NCBI GenBank assembly: GCA_002724925.1
Contig: PBQA01000020.1
Span: 248,001 to 312,000, forward strand
Source: Oceanospirillaceae bacterium
GTDB taxonomy: Bacteria > Pseudomonadota > Gammaproteobacteria > Pseudomonadales > Oceanobacteraceae
Reading direction: 5' to 3'
DNA length: 64,000 nt
The notes under the pieces are model-generated. The model was not told the DNA's origin. It did no database searches and saw only the letters and a list, made by a program, of their open reading frames with translations. A program made the position numbers and the translations under genes. Of this stretch, positions 25,902 through 34,791 are shown one piece after another (positions within the stretch are counted from its first letter, which is position 1; each line of letters begins with the position of its first letter).

Positions 25902-26753
25902 TTACACCGCTTTGTAGTTGTCGTGCTCGGCTTCCCAGCCTTCGAGCAGTTCGCGGTTGTCGTGCTCCCACGGATGGAAATCACGACGGTAGTAGTCTTT
26001 GTATTCTTTCCAGATGGTCGGGAGCAGCGCTGGCGATTTCCAGTAGAAGCGGAACGCGGATTTCCAGGTCGACCATTTGAAGAGCTGCTTATCTTTCCAC
26101 AGGAAGTATGCCTGCACAGTGCTGAGGCGCATGATGAAGGTCATAGTGATGGTGGCCATGTGGAAAACCCGCTTCCAGTAGCCGCCGCCTGCCGCTTCAT
26201 ACACGTCAAAGCAAACGCCTTTGTGCTCGGTTTCTTCGACGGCGTGCCATTTCCACATTTCGCGGATGCGTGGGTCCATTTCATCGGTCAGCTCTTTGTT
26301 GGTGAGCATCTGGTGAGCAAGCATGGCGGTGAAGTGTTCAACCGCACAGGTGATGGCCAGGCGATCTTTGGCTGGCATGTGCTTTTTGATGAACAGGCGC
26401 ACGGCACGCTCTTGTGCCTCGACTTTGGTGGCTGGGTAACCGAGTGTGTCGAGATACTCACTGAGCATGTGGTGCTCGTTGCCGTGAATAGCTTCTTGTT
26501 TGATAAAGTTTTTCACCTGCGCTTTGAGGTGTTCATCTTTAACATGGTGTTCGTTGTCACGAACGGCATCAATAAACAGGCGCTCGCCCTCAAGGAACAG
26601 GCACGACAGTGCGTTCATCAGGGTACTTTTGAAGGCATCGTTGCCATACCAGTAGCGCGGCAGGTCTTCGAATTTAAATCCGAAGTCCATTTTACGGCCA
26701 TGAAATTCAATGCCCGCGCTTACTTTGCGGGCGGTCGCTTGTTTATCAGTCAT
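25902..26753 (-). CDS. Predicted metal-dependent hydrolase (PF10118 type), copy 2
   Basis: 283-residue paralogue of the preceding gene. The start is set at the ATG at 26753 (MTDKQATARKVSAGIEFHGR), 4 nt after the upstream stop. Metal-binding-type motifs are EAIHGNEHHMLSEYLDTLGY and HAVEETEHKGVCFDVYE, plus CAVEHFTAMLAHQML. These Glu/His-rich helices resemble a di-iron-like bundle. The family is annotated as predicted metal-dependent hydrolases; substrate unknown. It ends LEGWEAEHDNYKAV, almost the same as its neighbour, showing tandem duplication. Confidence 0.8.
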   Translation of the reverse strand: MTDKQATARKVSAGIEFHGRKMDFGFKFEDLPRYWYGNDAFKSTLMNALSCLFLEGERLFIDAVRDNEHHVKDEHLKAQVKNFIKQEAIHGNEHHMLSEYLDTLGYPATKVEAQERAVRLFIKKHMPAKDRLAITCAVEHFTAMLAHQMLTNKELTDEMDPRIREMWKWHAVEETEHKGVCFDVYEAAGGGYWKRVFHMATITMTFIMRLSTVQAYFLWKDKQLFKWSTWKSAFRFYWKSPALLPTIWKEYKDYYRRDFHPWEHDNRELLEGWEAEHDNYKAV

Positions 26754-26757
26754 AGTT

Positions 26758-27600
26758 TTATACGGTCTTATAGTTATTGTGGTCTGCCTGCCATTCACTC
26801 AGCAGCTCACGGTTGTCGTGATCCCATGGGTGAAAGTCGCGGCGGTAGTAATCTTTGTAGTCGCTCCAGATGCTCGGGATCAGCCCGGGCTTCTTCCAGA
26901 AGAAGTTGAAGCCTGATTTCCAGGTGGATGGCTTGAACAGTTTGCCGTCTTTCCACAGGAAGATGCCTTGCACGATGGCTGTGCGCAGCAGGAACATCCA
27001 GGTGACATTGAACATGGCGAAGACGCGCAGTGCATAGCTGCCGCCTGTCTGCTCATATACGTCGTAGCATACGCCTTTGTGTTCGGTTTCTTCGATGGCG
27101 TGCCATGTCCACATTTCTTTGAAGCGTGGGTCCATGCCTTCGGTAGCCTCAGGGTTCGTCAGCACCTGATGGGCAAGAATCGCCGTGAAGTGCTCAACCG
27201 CGCAGGTAATGGCCAGACGGCGGCGCGCCGGCATGTATTTGCGCATGAGCTTTTTCTCTTTGCGCTCAAAGTCTTCCACTTTGGTCGCCGGATAGCCCAT
27301 AGAATCCAGATATTCACTGAACTTATGATGTTCATGCCCGTGAATAGCCTCTTGTTTGATGAAGCTCTTCACTTGCGATAGCAATTTTTCGTCTTTGACC
27401 AGATGCTGGCTGTCGCGCACGGCATCGATGAACATACGTTCGCCTTCCAGGAACAGGCAGGAGAGTGCGTTCATGAAGTGGGTCTTGAATGCGTCGTTAT
27501 CGTTCCAGTAACGAGGCAAGTCTTCAAAGTTGAAGCCAAAGTCCATTTTTCGGCCAGGAAACTCAATATCAGCGCTGATTTCGCGTGCTGTCTTGCTCAT
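26758..27600 (-). CDS. Predicted metal-dependent hydrolase (PF10118 type), copy 1
   Basis: 280 residues with the same architecture as copy 2: GRKMDFGFNFEDLPRYW near the start, EAIHGHEHHKFSEYLDSMGY, CAVEHFTAILAHQVL, HAIEETEHKGVCYDVYE and an aromatic C-terminal tail. Glu and His positions are conserved between the copies, so both are probably active. A TetR-family gene lies 150 bp upstream in the same direction and may regulate the pair. AAGGCAGG precedes the ATG. Confidence 0.82.
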   Translation of the reverse strand: MSKTAREISADIEFPGRKMDFGFNFEDLPRYWNDNDAFKTHFMNALSCLFLEGERMFIDAVRDSQHLVKDEKLLSQVKSFIKQEAIHGHEHHKFSEYLDSMGYPATKVEDFERKEKKLMRKYMPARRRLAITCAVEHFTAILAHQVLTNPEATEGMDPRFKEMWTWHAIEETEHKGVCYDVYEQTGGSYALRVFAMFNVTWMFLLRTAIVQGIFLWKDGKLFKPSTWKSGFNFFWKKPGLIPSIWSDYKDYYRRDFHPWDHDNRELLSEWQADHNNYKTV

Positions 27601-27750
27601 AAATTACCTGCCTTACTGCGGTTAGCTCAGTAGTTATCTGTGCATTTGATAACCACGATAGTCGCTGTATAAGTCTTGTGACAGGTGGAGTTCGGACAAA
27701 GTTGCTTAATTTGATGTGTCGTTTCAAGCCATGAAAAGTAATAAAAAGAG

Positions 27751-28299
27751 TCAGTAGCTGCTGAGAGAGGCAATCCAGCTACGCGCAGCGTGCAGGTGTC
27801 GCGGACTATCACTGAGGCGGTCGAAGAGTAGTGAGCCCTCGAGTGCTGAAACGATAACGCAGGCGAGCTCGTCTTTTGGGATGGGCAACAGGCTGGCTTT
27901 CTGCAGGGCGTCTTCGACCCAGCGCTCCATGTGCTCCAGGAAGGTATTCACAGCGCCAAGGCTGGCGTCGCTGAGCTCATGAGGTGACGCGGCGTAGGCC
28001 AGGCTCATGCATTGGCGACGGTGTTTATGATAGCTCTCGAATACATCAATCAATGCACCCAGCCGCTGCCGTGGCCGATGGGTGCCAGCAGTGGCCGCAT
28101 CCAGTTCACTGAAGAATTTGAGGTCGTAGTCCTGAAGTAGCTCGGTAAGCAGTCTCTCGCGGCTCTGGAAGTGATAGTGCACAGAGCTGGATTTGATGCC
28201 TGCGGCTTTTCCCAGTTCACGAAAGCTGGCGGCCGCCAGATTCGCTTGTTGAATCTGGTCGATTGCAATGTGTTTCAGCTGGGCGCGCGTCTCGGACAT
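27751..28299 (-). CDS. TetR/AcrR family transcriptional regulator
   Basis: 182 residues. The N-terminal helix-turn-helix has SFRELGKAAGIKSSSVHYHF, the classic TetR DNA-binding segment, followed by a variable ligand-binding domain. A strong GGGAGG site lies before the ATG. It diverges from the lipoprotein gene across 85 bp and lies upstream of the two hydrolase genes on the same strand. A role in controlling those hydrolases or its own promoter is inferred from position. The ligand is unknown. Confidence 0.9.
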   Translation of the reverse strand: MSETRAQLKHIAIDQIQQANLAAASFRELGKAAGIKSSSVHYHFQSRERLLTELLQDYDLKFFSELDAATAGTHRPRQRLGALIDVFESYHKHRRQCMSLAYAASPHELSDASLGAVNTFLEHMERWVEDALQKASLLPIPKDELACVIVSALEGSLLFDRLSDSPRHLHAARSWIASLSSY

Positions 28300-28384
28300 G
28301 GTGCCTCCCTGTCTCCTGTTCTTTACCGGAAAAATCCAGCAGATGAACTAAGCTTTGATGAGATTGACTCGATCAGGACTGACC

Positions 28385-29233
28385 ATGTTACGCGTGCTTA
28401 TTTTCATACTGCTACCTCTGTTTGCGACTGGCTGCCTGGAGGAGGAGGAATCAGACGACATTGTTAACGATCAGGGAGATACCGTCTCCGATCCGACATT
28501 ACGACTGAACGGTCTGTGGAATGGTCAGCTGGATCAGGCAGGGGCGCTGAGGATGTTGATGTATAACGGTAATGTGTTTGGCTTCGATGAAACCATTGCC
28601 TTCTACGGTACGGTCGCACTCGATAACGACAGTGCGACCGCCACGATGACCCTGAGCGGTTACACCTACTCGAACAGTGATACTGCTGCCAATCAGTTTG
28701 TTGCTGGCGGAGCACCGGAAGATTTTACCTTGTCGGGTTTGCTTTATCCCACTACTACGACTGATGACACTCTGGTTGGTGATTACGACAGCGATACTGC
28801 CCCCGGCGGCTTTGCTCTGAGTAATGACGGCACCTGGGATACGAATTCACGGCTGGCGACCTTGCGCGGCAAGTGGACGTCGACCGGCTATGAGCTTTAC
28901 CTGACAGAGGTAGGCGATGAGCTTTCATTCCGTGAGGTCAGTGTCGCGACCCCAGCAACAGGTTGCACGACGCGAGGAACGATCCGGATTCTCAATGAAG
29001 AGGTTAACCTCTACACCGTTCAGCTGTCTGAGCGGAAGAACTGTCCCGGTTTTAATGTCACCAATGCCCCCGGTTATGCCACGGTGAACGCTAATGGTGA
29101 GCTTGAGCTGTTTATCCGGAAGGAAGAAGAGCTTTTGTATGCGCGTTACACCCCGGCAACGGCGACTACCGACACCACGACTGAGACGCCAACAGATGAA
29201 ACAACCGACGAGACTGCCGAACCCACCGAATAG
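28385..29233 (+). CDS. Putative lipoprotein with Thr/Glu-rich tail
   Basis: 282 residues starting MLRVLIFILLPLFATGCLEE, with lipobox FATGC, so a lipid-anchored envelope protein. The mature part is acidic and beta-rich, with no family I can name. The last 25 residues are a low-complexity Thr/Glu/Asp tail (TDTTTETPTDETTDETAEPT). The ATG at 28385 follows AGGA and is preferred over one at 28355, which would put ten residues ahead of the signal peptide. It diverges from the TetR gene. Confidence 0.7.
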   Translation: MLRVLIFILLPLFATGCLEEEESDDIVNDQGDTVSDPTLRLNGLWNGQLDQAGALRMLMYNGNVFGFDETIAFYGTVALDNDSATATMTLSGYTYSNSDTAANQFVAGGAPEDFTLSGLLYPTTTTDDTLVGDYDSDTAPGGFALSNDGTWDTNSRLATLRGKWTSTGYELYLTEVGDELSFREVSVATPATGCTTRGTIRILNEEVNLYTVQLSERKNCPGFNVTNAPGYATVNANGELELFIRKEEELLYARYTPATATTDTTTETPTDETTDETAEPTE

Positions 29234-29565
29234 TTGTGAATAAGTCTGTAGAAAACCTGAATAAAATTTCAGGAAAAGATGTTTAATCTTCAGAATAACT
29301 AAAATATCTGATAAACCACTCAATAAATATCCACATTAATGTACAGGGTTATCCACATTGATAACCCTTGCTATTACTGGGTTTTATCAAATTATTCCTG
29401 ATCTGTGGAAATCTTTATCCCGTTCTATACAGCGGTATTTTGTGCTGTGAATAAACTCCTTGGTTAAAATTCAAACAGTATCTATCGGCTGGTGTGTAGT
29501 GGTGTTACAATGCGCGCCCTTTTTCATCTGCCCGGCAGATGTGAACAACTGAATTGAGGTGTGTT
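29234..29565. other. Second DnaA-box cluster upstream of mnmG (origin-like)
   Basis: 332 bp without a gene. Perfect TTATNCACA boxes lie at 29235-29243 (-), 29349-29357 (+) and 29446-29454 (-). One-mismatch boxes lie at 29327-29335 and 29540-29548. The stretch at 29250-29330 is AT-rich and could melt. Enterobacteria and vibrios have oriC beside mnmG (gidA), so this may be the true origin, an ancestral origin half, or a DnaA-regulated mnmG promoter. Confidence 0.6.
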
Positions 29566-31464
29566 GTGGATTATCCCGTTCGTTATGACGTGATTGTTGT
29601 TGGTGGTGGCCATGCAGGTACGGAGGCGGCGCTGGCGTCGGCGCGTACCGGCGCGAAGACACTGCTGCTGACCCACAACACCGACACCGTGGGCGTGATG
29701 TCATGTAATCCGGCGATTGGCGGCATCGGCAAAAGCCATCTGGTGAAAGAAATTGATGCCCTCGGCGGTGCCATGGCGCGCGCTACCGACAAAGCCGGTA
29801 TTCAGTTCCGTACGCTTAACAGCCGTAAAGGTCCGGCCGTGCGTGCCCCCCGTGCCCAGGCCGACCGCGCGCTGTACCGCAGTGCGATCCGCAATATTGT
29901 CGAAAACCAGCCGAATCTGGATATCTTTCAGGCCGCCTGTGATGACCTCATCATGCAGGGCGACGGCGTTGGCTCGACCGTGGCGGGCATCGTCACCAAT
30001 ACCAACATGCGTATTCACGCGACCAGCGTGGTGTTAACAGCCGGCACCTTCCTTGGCGGACTTATCCACATTGGTATGGAAAACCACTCAGGTGGTCGTG
30101 CCGGTGATCCGCCTGCGATTGCCCTGGCGCAGCGTCTGCGTGAAATGCCGTTTAACGTCGGCCGTCTGAAAACCGGTACGCCTGCGCGTATTGACCGCCG
30201 CTCTGTGGATTTTTCTGTGATGCAGGAGCAGCCGGGCGATACGCCGCTGCCGGTGATGTCTTTTATGGGTTCTGTGGATGAACACCCTGAGCAGGTCAGC
30301 TGCTACATCACGCACACCAACGAGCGCACCCACGACATTATTCGTAATAATCTCGATCGTTCGCCGATGTTTGCGGGCGTGATTGAAGGCGTCGGCCCGC
30401 GTTACTGCCCGTCGATTGAAGACAAAGTCACCCGCTTTGCGGATAAGACCAGCCACCAGATTTTTGTGGAGCCAGAAGGCCTGAACAGCAACGAGCTGTA
30501 CCCGAACGGTATTTCGACCTCACTGCCTTTTGATGTGCAGCTGGATCTTATCCACAGCATGGCCGGCTTCGAAAACGCCCACATTACGCGCCCGGGTTAC
30601 GCTATCGAATACGATTATTTCGACCCACAAGATCTCAAACACAGCCTTGAAACCAAGTTTGTGAATAACCTCTGGTTTGCTGGCCAGATCAACGGCACCA
30701 CAGGTTATGAAGAAGCCGGTGCTCAGGGCCTGCTGGCCGGTGCCAATGCGGCGCTGCGCGCTCTGGAGAAAGACGCCTGGGTACCGCGTCGTGATCAGTC
30801 TTATATCGGCGTGCTGGTTGACGACCTGATCACGATGGGCACCAAAGAGCCGTATCGTATGTTTACTTCCCGAGCGGAGTACCGTCTGGTGCTGCGCGAA
30901 GATAACGCCGATTTGCGCTTAACCGAAGTTGGTCGCGAGCTGGGCCTGGTTGATGACGAGCGTTGGGCCGCGTTTACCGCTAAGCGGGAAGCCATCGAGA
31001 CCGAAGCTCAGCGTTTAAAAACGACCTGGGTGCAGCCCAATACCGACGAGGCCAAAGCGCTCGAAGGCATGGGTGAAGCGGCGATCGCGCGTGAGTACAA
31101 CCTGCACGACCTGCTGAAACGTCCGAAGCTGACGTATTCTCAGGTCGCGAATCTGAAAGGTGAACCCGTCAGCGATCAGCAGGTTGCCGAACAGGTTGAG
31201 ATTCAGGCGAAGTACGATGGTTATATCGCCCGTCAGCTGGAAGAAATCGAACAGCTGCGCCGCTATGAAAACACCCTGCTGCCAGAAGACCTCGACTACG
31301 ATGCGATCGGCGGCCTGTCGAACGAAGTGAAGCAGAAACTCAATACCGTACGCCCGGCCACTCTGGGTGTTGCGTCACGCATTTCCGGCCTGACTCCGGC
31401 AGCGATCAGTCAGATTCTGATTCATCTCAAGAAGCGCAATCTGGCAGGGAAGATGAGCGCCTGA
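29566..31464 (+). CDS. mnmG: tRNA uridine-5-carboxymethylaminomethyl modification enzyme MnmG (GidA)
   Basis: FAD-dependent partner of MnmE in wobble-uridine modification. The start is taken as the GTG at 29566, giving [20 protein letters not shown] as in relatives, with GAGG 6 nt upstream; a TTG at 29554 is less likely. The 632-residue protein has an FAD-binding Rossmann [30 protein letters not shown] and the C-terminal helical domain ([19 protein letters not shown]). It is separated from mnmE by the 20-kb accessory block. Confidence 0.97.
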   Translation: MDYPVRYDVIVVGGGHAGTEAALASARTGAKTLLLTHNTDTVGVMSCNPAIGGIGKSHLVKEIDALGGAMARATDKAGIQFRTLNSRKGPAVRAPRAQADRALYRSAIRNIVENQPNLDIFQAACDDLIMQGDGVGSTVAGIVTNTNMRIHATSVVLTAGTFLGGLIHIGMENHSGGRAGDPPAIALAQRLREMPFNVGRLKTGTPARIDRRSVDFSVMQEQPGDTPLPVMSFMGSVDEHPEQVSCYITHTNERTHDIIRNNLDRSPMFAGVIEGVGPRYCPSIEDKVTRFADKTSHQIFVEPEGLNSNELYPNGISTSLPFDVQLDLIHSMAGFENAHITRPGYAIEYDYFDPQDLKHSLETKFVNNLWFAGQINGTTGYEEAGAQGLLAGANAALRALEKDAWVPRRDQSYIGVLVDDLITMGTKEPYRMFTSRAEYRLVLREDNADLRLTEVGRELGLVDDERWAAFTAKREAIETEAQRLKTTWVQPNTDEAKALEGMGEAAIAREYNLHDLLKRPKLTYSQVANLKGEPVSDQQVAEQVEIQAKYDGYIARQLEEIEQLRRYENTLLPEDLDYDAIGGLSNEVKQKLNTVRPATLGVASRISGLTPAAISQILIHLKKRNLAGKMSA

Positions 31465-31476
31465 TTCCCGGTTGGG

Positions 31477-31504
31477 TTGAAAGTGTAACCAGACAGGTTA
31501 CAAT
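31477..31504 (+). promoter_or_regulatory. higBA promoter with overlapping palindromic operator
   Basis: TTGAAA (31477-31482), 16-bp spacer, TACAAT (31499-31504). A perfect palindrome GTAACC-AGACA-GGTTAC (31485-31501) lies across the spacer and -10, 25 bp before the higB ATG. This is the expected position for autorepression by the HigA antitoxin. Confidence 0.7.
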
Positions 31505-31526
31505 GCTGTGAGAATAAGGATATTCG

Positions 31527-31829
31527 ATGGCAATCAAGAGTTTTAAGAGTAAAGCGCTCAAAAAGTTCTGGCAGGGCGATGTCAGCAAGGTGAAAGCCGA
31601 CCATGTGGATAAGATCAAAGACATCTTGTCCGTCATGCATGCTTCGCATCATCCGCAGGATCTCAAAGCTGTGTTTCCTTCGTTTGAAGAAAAGAAAGGT
31701 TCCGGCGCGGGAGTTTTTTCTATTCAGGTGAATGGCAACTGGCGAGTGACGTTTCAGATCGAAACCGATGGTGCCATTCTTGTCGACTATCTTGATTACC
31801 ACGGCAAAAATATCAGAGCGGTGAAGTAA
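31527..31829 (+). CDS. higB: HigB-type toxin (RelE/ParE superfamily)
   Basis: 100-residue basic protein of the HigB group, which are ribosome-dependent mRNA endonucleases. It starts MAIKSFKSKALKKFWQGD and has the core HPQDLKAVFPSFEEKKG, then SIQVNGNWRVTFQIE and VDYLDYHGK. AAGGA lies 7 nt before the ATG. The toxin gene comes first and the antitoxin follows 2 nt later, the typical hig order. The pair sits directly after mnmG in the gap where rsmG would be expected. Confidence 0.92.
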   Translation: MAIKSFKSKALKKFWQGDVSKVKADHVDKIKDILSVMHASHHPQDLKAVFPSFEEKKGSGAGVFSIQVNGNWRVTFQIETDGAILVDYLDYHGKNIRAVK

Positions 31830-31831
31830 TT

Positions 31832-32137
31832 ATGTCAATGAATGCAGAGCCTGTTGCAGGACCAGCTTTTCAGCCCTCCCATCCGGGCGAAATTTTTAAA
31901 AACCAGATTTTGAGTCGTTATGACTTATCCATTTCTGAAGCTGCCCGTCGCTTGGGGGTTTCTCGCAAACACCTGACGAACTTCTGCAACGCACACGTGC
32001 CTTGCTCAACCGACCTTGCCCAACGAATTGCGGCCGCGACGGACTCAGGCATTGCCATGTGGATAAACTTGCAGGCGGCTTACGACACATGGGCAGCTGA
32101 ACATAGGGAAGTACCAGACGTTCAGTCATTTCTGTGA
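31832..32137 (+). CDS. higA: HigA antitoxin (XRE-type helix-turn-helix)
   Basis: 101 residues with the HigA signature HPGEIFKNQILSRYDLSISE, then the helix-turn-helix AARRLGVSRKHLTNFCNAH and MWINLQAAYDTWAAE near the end. It neutralises HigB and probably represses the promoter through the GTAACC palindrome upstream of higB. An ATG two codons in (31838) is an alternative start. Confidence 0.93.
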   Translation: MSMNAEPVAGPAFQPSHPGEIFKNQILSRYDLSISEAARRLGVSRKHLTNFCNAHVPCSTDLAQRIAAATDSGIAMWINLQAAYDTWAAEHREVPDVQSFL

Positions 32138-32177
32138 ATCAGCGTTGGTTCTGGGTTTGAAGCGGTCAGAATCCCCT

Positions 32178-33050
32178 CTACTGCGACTCCAGCAGGTCGG
32201 TTAACACCGGCGGAATAAACTGCCGCTTCACGGTGACTGCGTAGAAATTTTCGAACACATTCGGCAGCGTCATATGCACCTTCAGAGTGCCTTGCTCAAT
32301 CTCATCTTTTACAACAACCGTGGGCAGCACAGTCAGCGCGCCGGTGTCCCGCGCGAGCAGGCGCAACATGGCCATGTCGTCTGCTTCTGCGAGGATAGCC
32401 GGTTCGTACTGCCAGCGACTGCAGAAGCCATCAAAGGCCGCGCGCATTTCGGTATTGGGTGCCGGTAGCACCCAGCGCATGTTGCTGTAACCGTCGGGAA
32501 ATTTCTTATTTTGCAGATCATCTGGGCCGACAATAGCGACCGGCTGTTGAGCTAGTAGCTGACTTTGCCAGAGGTCACTTTGCCCTTCGTTGACCACGTT
32601 GGCGTTGGTCAGAATCAGGTCGAGTTGATGGTTGCGCAGACCATTGAGCAGGTTCGCCATGCCTTGGGCGTGCAGACTGAAGCGCACATCCCGGCGCTCT
32701 ATCAGGGGGGTAATAAAGCCCTCAATGAAGTTACGGGACATGGTGGATAACACACCAATACGGAGTTGTTGCACCTCTGGGGTAATGCCCCGCTTGATCA
32801 GGGCTTCAAGCTCTTCTCCACGACTGAATATATCACCGGCGTAAGTGAGTACACGCTGACCCGCATCAGTCAGAACCAGTCTGCGGCCCTGCCGCGCAAA
32901 CAGTGGCGTGTTCATGCTCTCTTCCAGTGTGCGTATCTGTGCGGACAGCGCCGACTGCGATACGTGAAGCTGACGCGCCGCTTCAGTCAGGTTGCCCAGC
33001 GTGGCAACTCGCCAGAAGTAATACAGGTGGTGATAATTCAGACGGCTCAT
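32178..33050 (-). CDS. LysR-family regulator, NhaR-like
   Basis: 290 residues. The N-terminal helix-turn-helix is MSRLNYHHLYYFWRVATLGN then LTEAARQLHVSQSALSAQIR; the YHHLYYFW opening is like NhaR. The C-terminal part is an effector-binding domain. It diverges from dabBA, with 142 bp between start codons, so it is a likely regulator of the inorganic-carbon pump. The Shine-Dalgarno is weak (GAGAACTGCCCCCG). Confidence 0.9.
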   Translation of the reverse strand: MSRLNYHHLYYFWRVATLGNLTEAARQLHVSQSALSAQIRTLEESMNTPLFARQGRRLVLTDAGQRVLTYAGDIFSRGEELEALIKRGITPEVQQLRIGVLSTMSRNFIEGFITPLIERRDVRFSLHAQGMANLLNGLRNHQLDLILTNANVVNEGQSDLWQSQLLAQQPVAIVGPDDLQNKKFPDGYSNMRWVLPAPNTEMRAAFDGFCSRWQYEPAILAEADDMAMLRLLARDTGALTVLPTVVVKDEIEQGTLKVHMTLPNVFENFYAVTVKRQFIPPVLTDLLESQ

Positions 33051-33192
33051 CGGGGGCAGTTCTCTGTTGGCGGTCAGTGGACTGGTTGTCTTCGTTCATA
33101 AAAAGAGAACGATGTGTGAGTTTATATCTATTTTACATGAATACCTTCGCGGCTGGATACTCTACGCACATCTGAACAGGAGGATGCGTACC

Positions 33193-34791
33193 ATGAGTAT
33201 TTCCCCTCTGCTGGTTTCTGTAATGGTAGTAGCGGCAATCCCGCTTCTATTGCTGGCAGGAGCCTCCCTCGCTAGTTTGCAGAGCCGGTCTGTAACAATC
33301 ACTGAATCCATGCGCTGGCAGTGTGCCTGGCGTGCATCGCAGTTGGTGGCTGTATTTACTGCGTTACTGATCGCCGGCGTCGCCTGGTATGGCAGCCCGG
33401 AATTGCCTTTCTTCAGTATTGACCCCCTGAGACTGGCGCTGTTGACCTTACTGTCGGTGATGGCGTTGGTGGTCGTGAAATTTTCGCGTCGCTATCTGGC
33501 ATCTGATCCCGGTTTTGGCCGCTATCTGCGCTGGTTGTTGCTGACGCTGGCGGCTGTCGCGCTGGTGTTCATCAGTGATCATCTGTTGTTGTTTGCCGCA
33601 GGCTGGACTGCGATCAGTCTGTCACTGCATCAGCTGTTGATGTTTTTCCCAGAGCGGCCGCGCGCGGCGCTCGCAGCGCATAAAAAATTCCTGCTTGCCC
33701 GCGTCGCGGAGGCCTCACTCATTGCGGCTTTTTACCTGCTGTATCAGCAGCACGGTACTGCCATCATCAGTGATATCGTCGCGACGTATCAGGTGCCGGT
33801 GACGCTCAGCTGGCAGGAGCAGCTTGCGGCAGTTCTGATTGCTGTGACGGCGTTGATTAAGTGTGCGCAGTTGCCGATGCATGGTTGGCTGATTCAGGTC
33901 GTTGAGGCGCCGACACCTGTGTCGGCGCTGCTGCATGCGGGGGTTATTAATCTAGGTGGCTTCCTGCTGATTCTGTTTGCGCCTTTGTTTCTGCAGGTGC
34001 CGGCGGCGCAATGGCTTGTGTTGATTGTAGCGGGTCTGACGACAGTACTGGCTGCGCTGATCATGACAACGCGCATCAGTATCAAGGTACGCCTGGCCTG
34101 GTCGACCAGTGCGCAGATGGGCCTGATGCTGGTTGAATGTGCACTGGGGTTGGTCGAACTGGCACTGCTGCATCTGCTGGCTCATTCAGCCTACAAGGCC
34201 CACGCGTTTCTCAGCACCGGCTCAGAGGTACAGGCGCATGTTCGTCAATCTATGGTGTCTGTGGTTCCGCCGACACTGCGTCATTGGGCGCTGGCTCTGG
34301 TCGCTGCCTCGGCAATGACGTTGGCTGCCTGGTGGGCGACTCTCTCCCTTCACGCTGTGTACCAGCCTGTGAGTGGCTGGTTGTTACTCGCACTGGCTCT
34401 GACGGTCTTAGTGGCTGTTCGCAGTGCGGCGACCGGTTGGCTGGGAAGCCTGGTGATCGCAACGGGCGTGACCAGCGCTTACACACTCCTGAAAACGGGC
34501 CTGCACTTTGTCTCTGAGCCACTGAGCTCCGACCTGTTACCTACGATGTTCAGTGCGCCGGACCTCTGGGCACTCGGACTGTTCGCGTTGCTCTTCGCTC
34601 TTTGGTGGGCATTACGCTGGCGTGCCTACTGGCGCTGGGTACAGAAGTTATCGACTGCGCTGTTCGCCGGTCTGTATCTGGATGAATGGTTTACCCGTAC
34701 CACATTGATGATCTGGCCAGCGCGGTTACCGCAACGTGCCAATCCGAAGAAATCGATTCAGCTTAAAGAGTATGAGGAGAAGGTGTCATGA
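33193..34791 (+). CDS. dabB: Inorganic carbon pump membrane subunit DabB (NuoL-like)
   Basis: Proton-conducting membrane subunit that, with DabA, energises uptake of dissolved inorganic carbon. The start is the ATG at 33193, with AGGAGG 9 nt upstream, giving MSISPLLVSVMVVAAIPLLL and 532 residues. There are about a dozen hydrophobic segments, with the NuoL/MrpA-type core AQLPMHGWLIQVVEAPTPVS then ALLHAGVINLGG and a Lys in VTALIKCAQ. It overlaps dabA by ATGA. The absence of other nuo genes and the dabA partner argue against complex I. Confidence 0.92.
   Translation: MSISPLLVSVMVVAAIPLLLLAGASLASLQSRSVTITESMRWQCAWRASQLVAVFTALLIAGVAWYGSPELPFFSIDPLRLALLTLLSVMALVVVKFSRRYLASDPGFGRYLRWLLLTLAAVALVFISDHLLLFAAGWTAISLSLHQLLMFFPERPRAALAAHKKFLLARVAEASLIAAFYLLYQQHGTAIISDIVATYQVPVTLSWQEQLAAVLIAVTALIKCAQLPMHGWLIQVVEAPTPVSALLHAGVINLGGFLLILFAPLFLQVPAAQWLVLIVAGLTTVLAALIMTTRISIKVRLAWSTSAQMGLMLVECALGLVELALLHLLAHSAYKAHAFLSTGSEVQAHVRQSMVSVVPPTLRHWALALVAASAMTLAAWWATLSLHAVYQPVSGWLLLALALTVLVAVRSAATGWLGSLVIATGVTSAYTLLKTGLHFVSEPLSSDLLPTMFSAPDLWALGLFALLFALWWALRWRAYWRWVQKLSTALFAGLYLDEWFTRTTLMIWPARLPQRANPKKSIQLKEYEEKVS

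Noticed and set aside
25923-26909. 328-codon open frame opposite the hydrolase genes
   Set aside because: Shadow of two conserved hydrolase coding regions that it spans; product looks non-protein-like.
33193-34791. NuoL subunit of complex I or MrpA antiporter
   Set aside because: No other nuo or mrp genes, and the ATGA-coupled DabA partner with intact zinc ligands identifies DabB.
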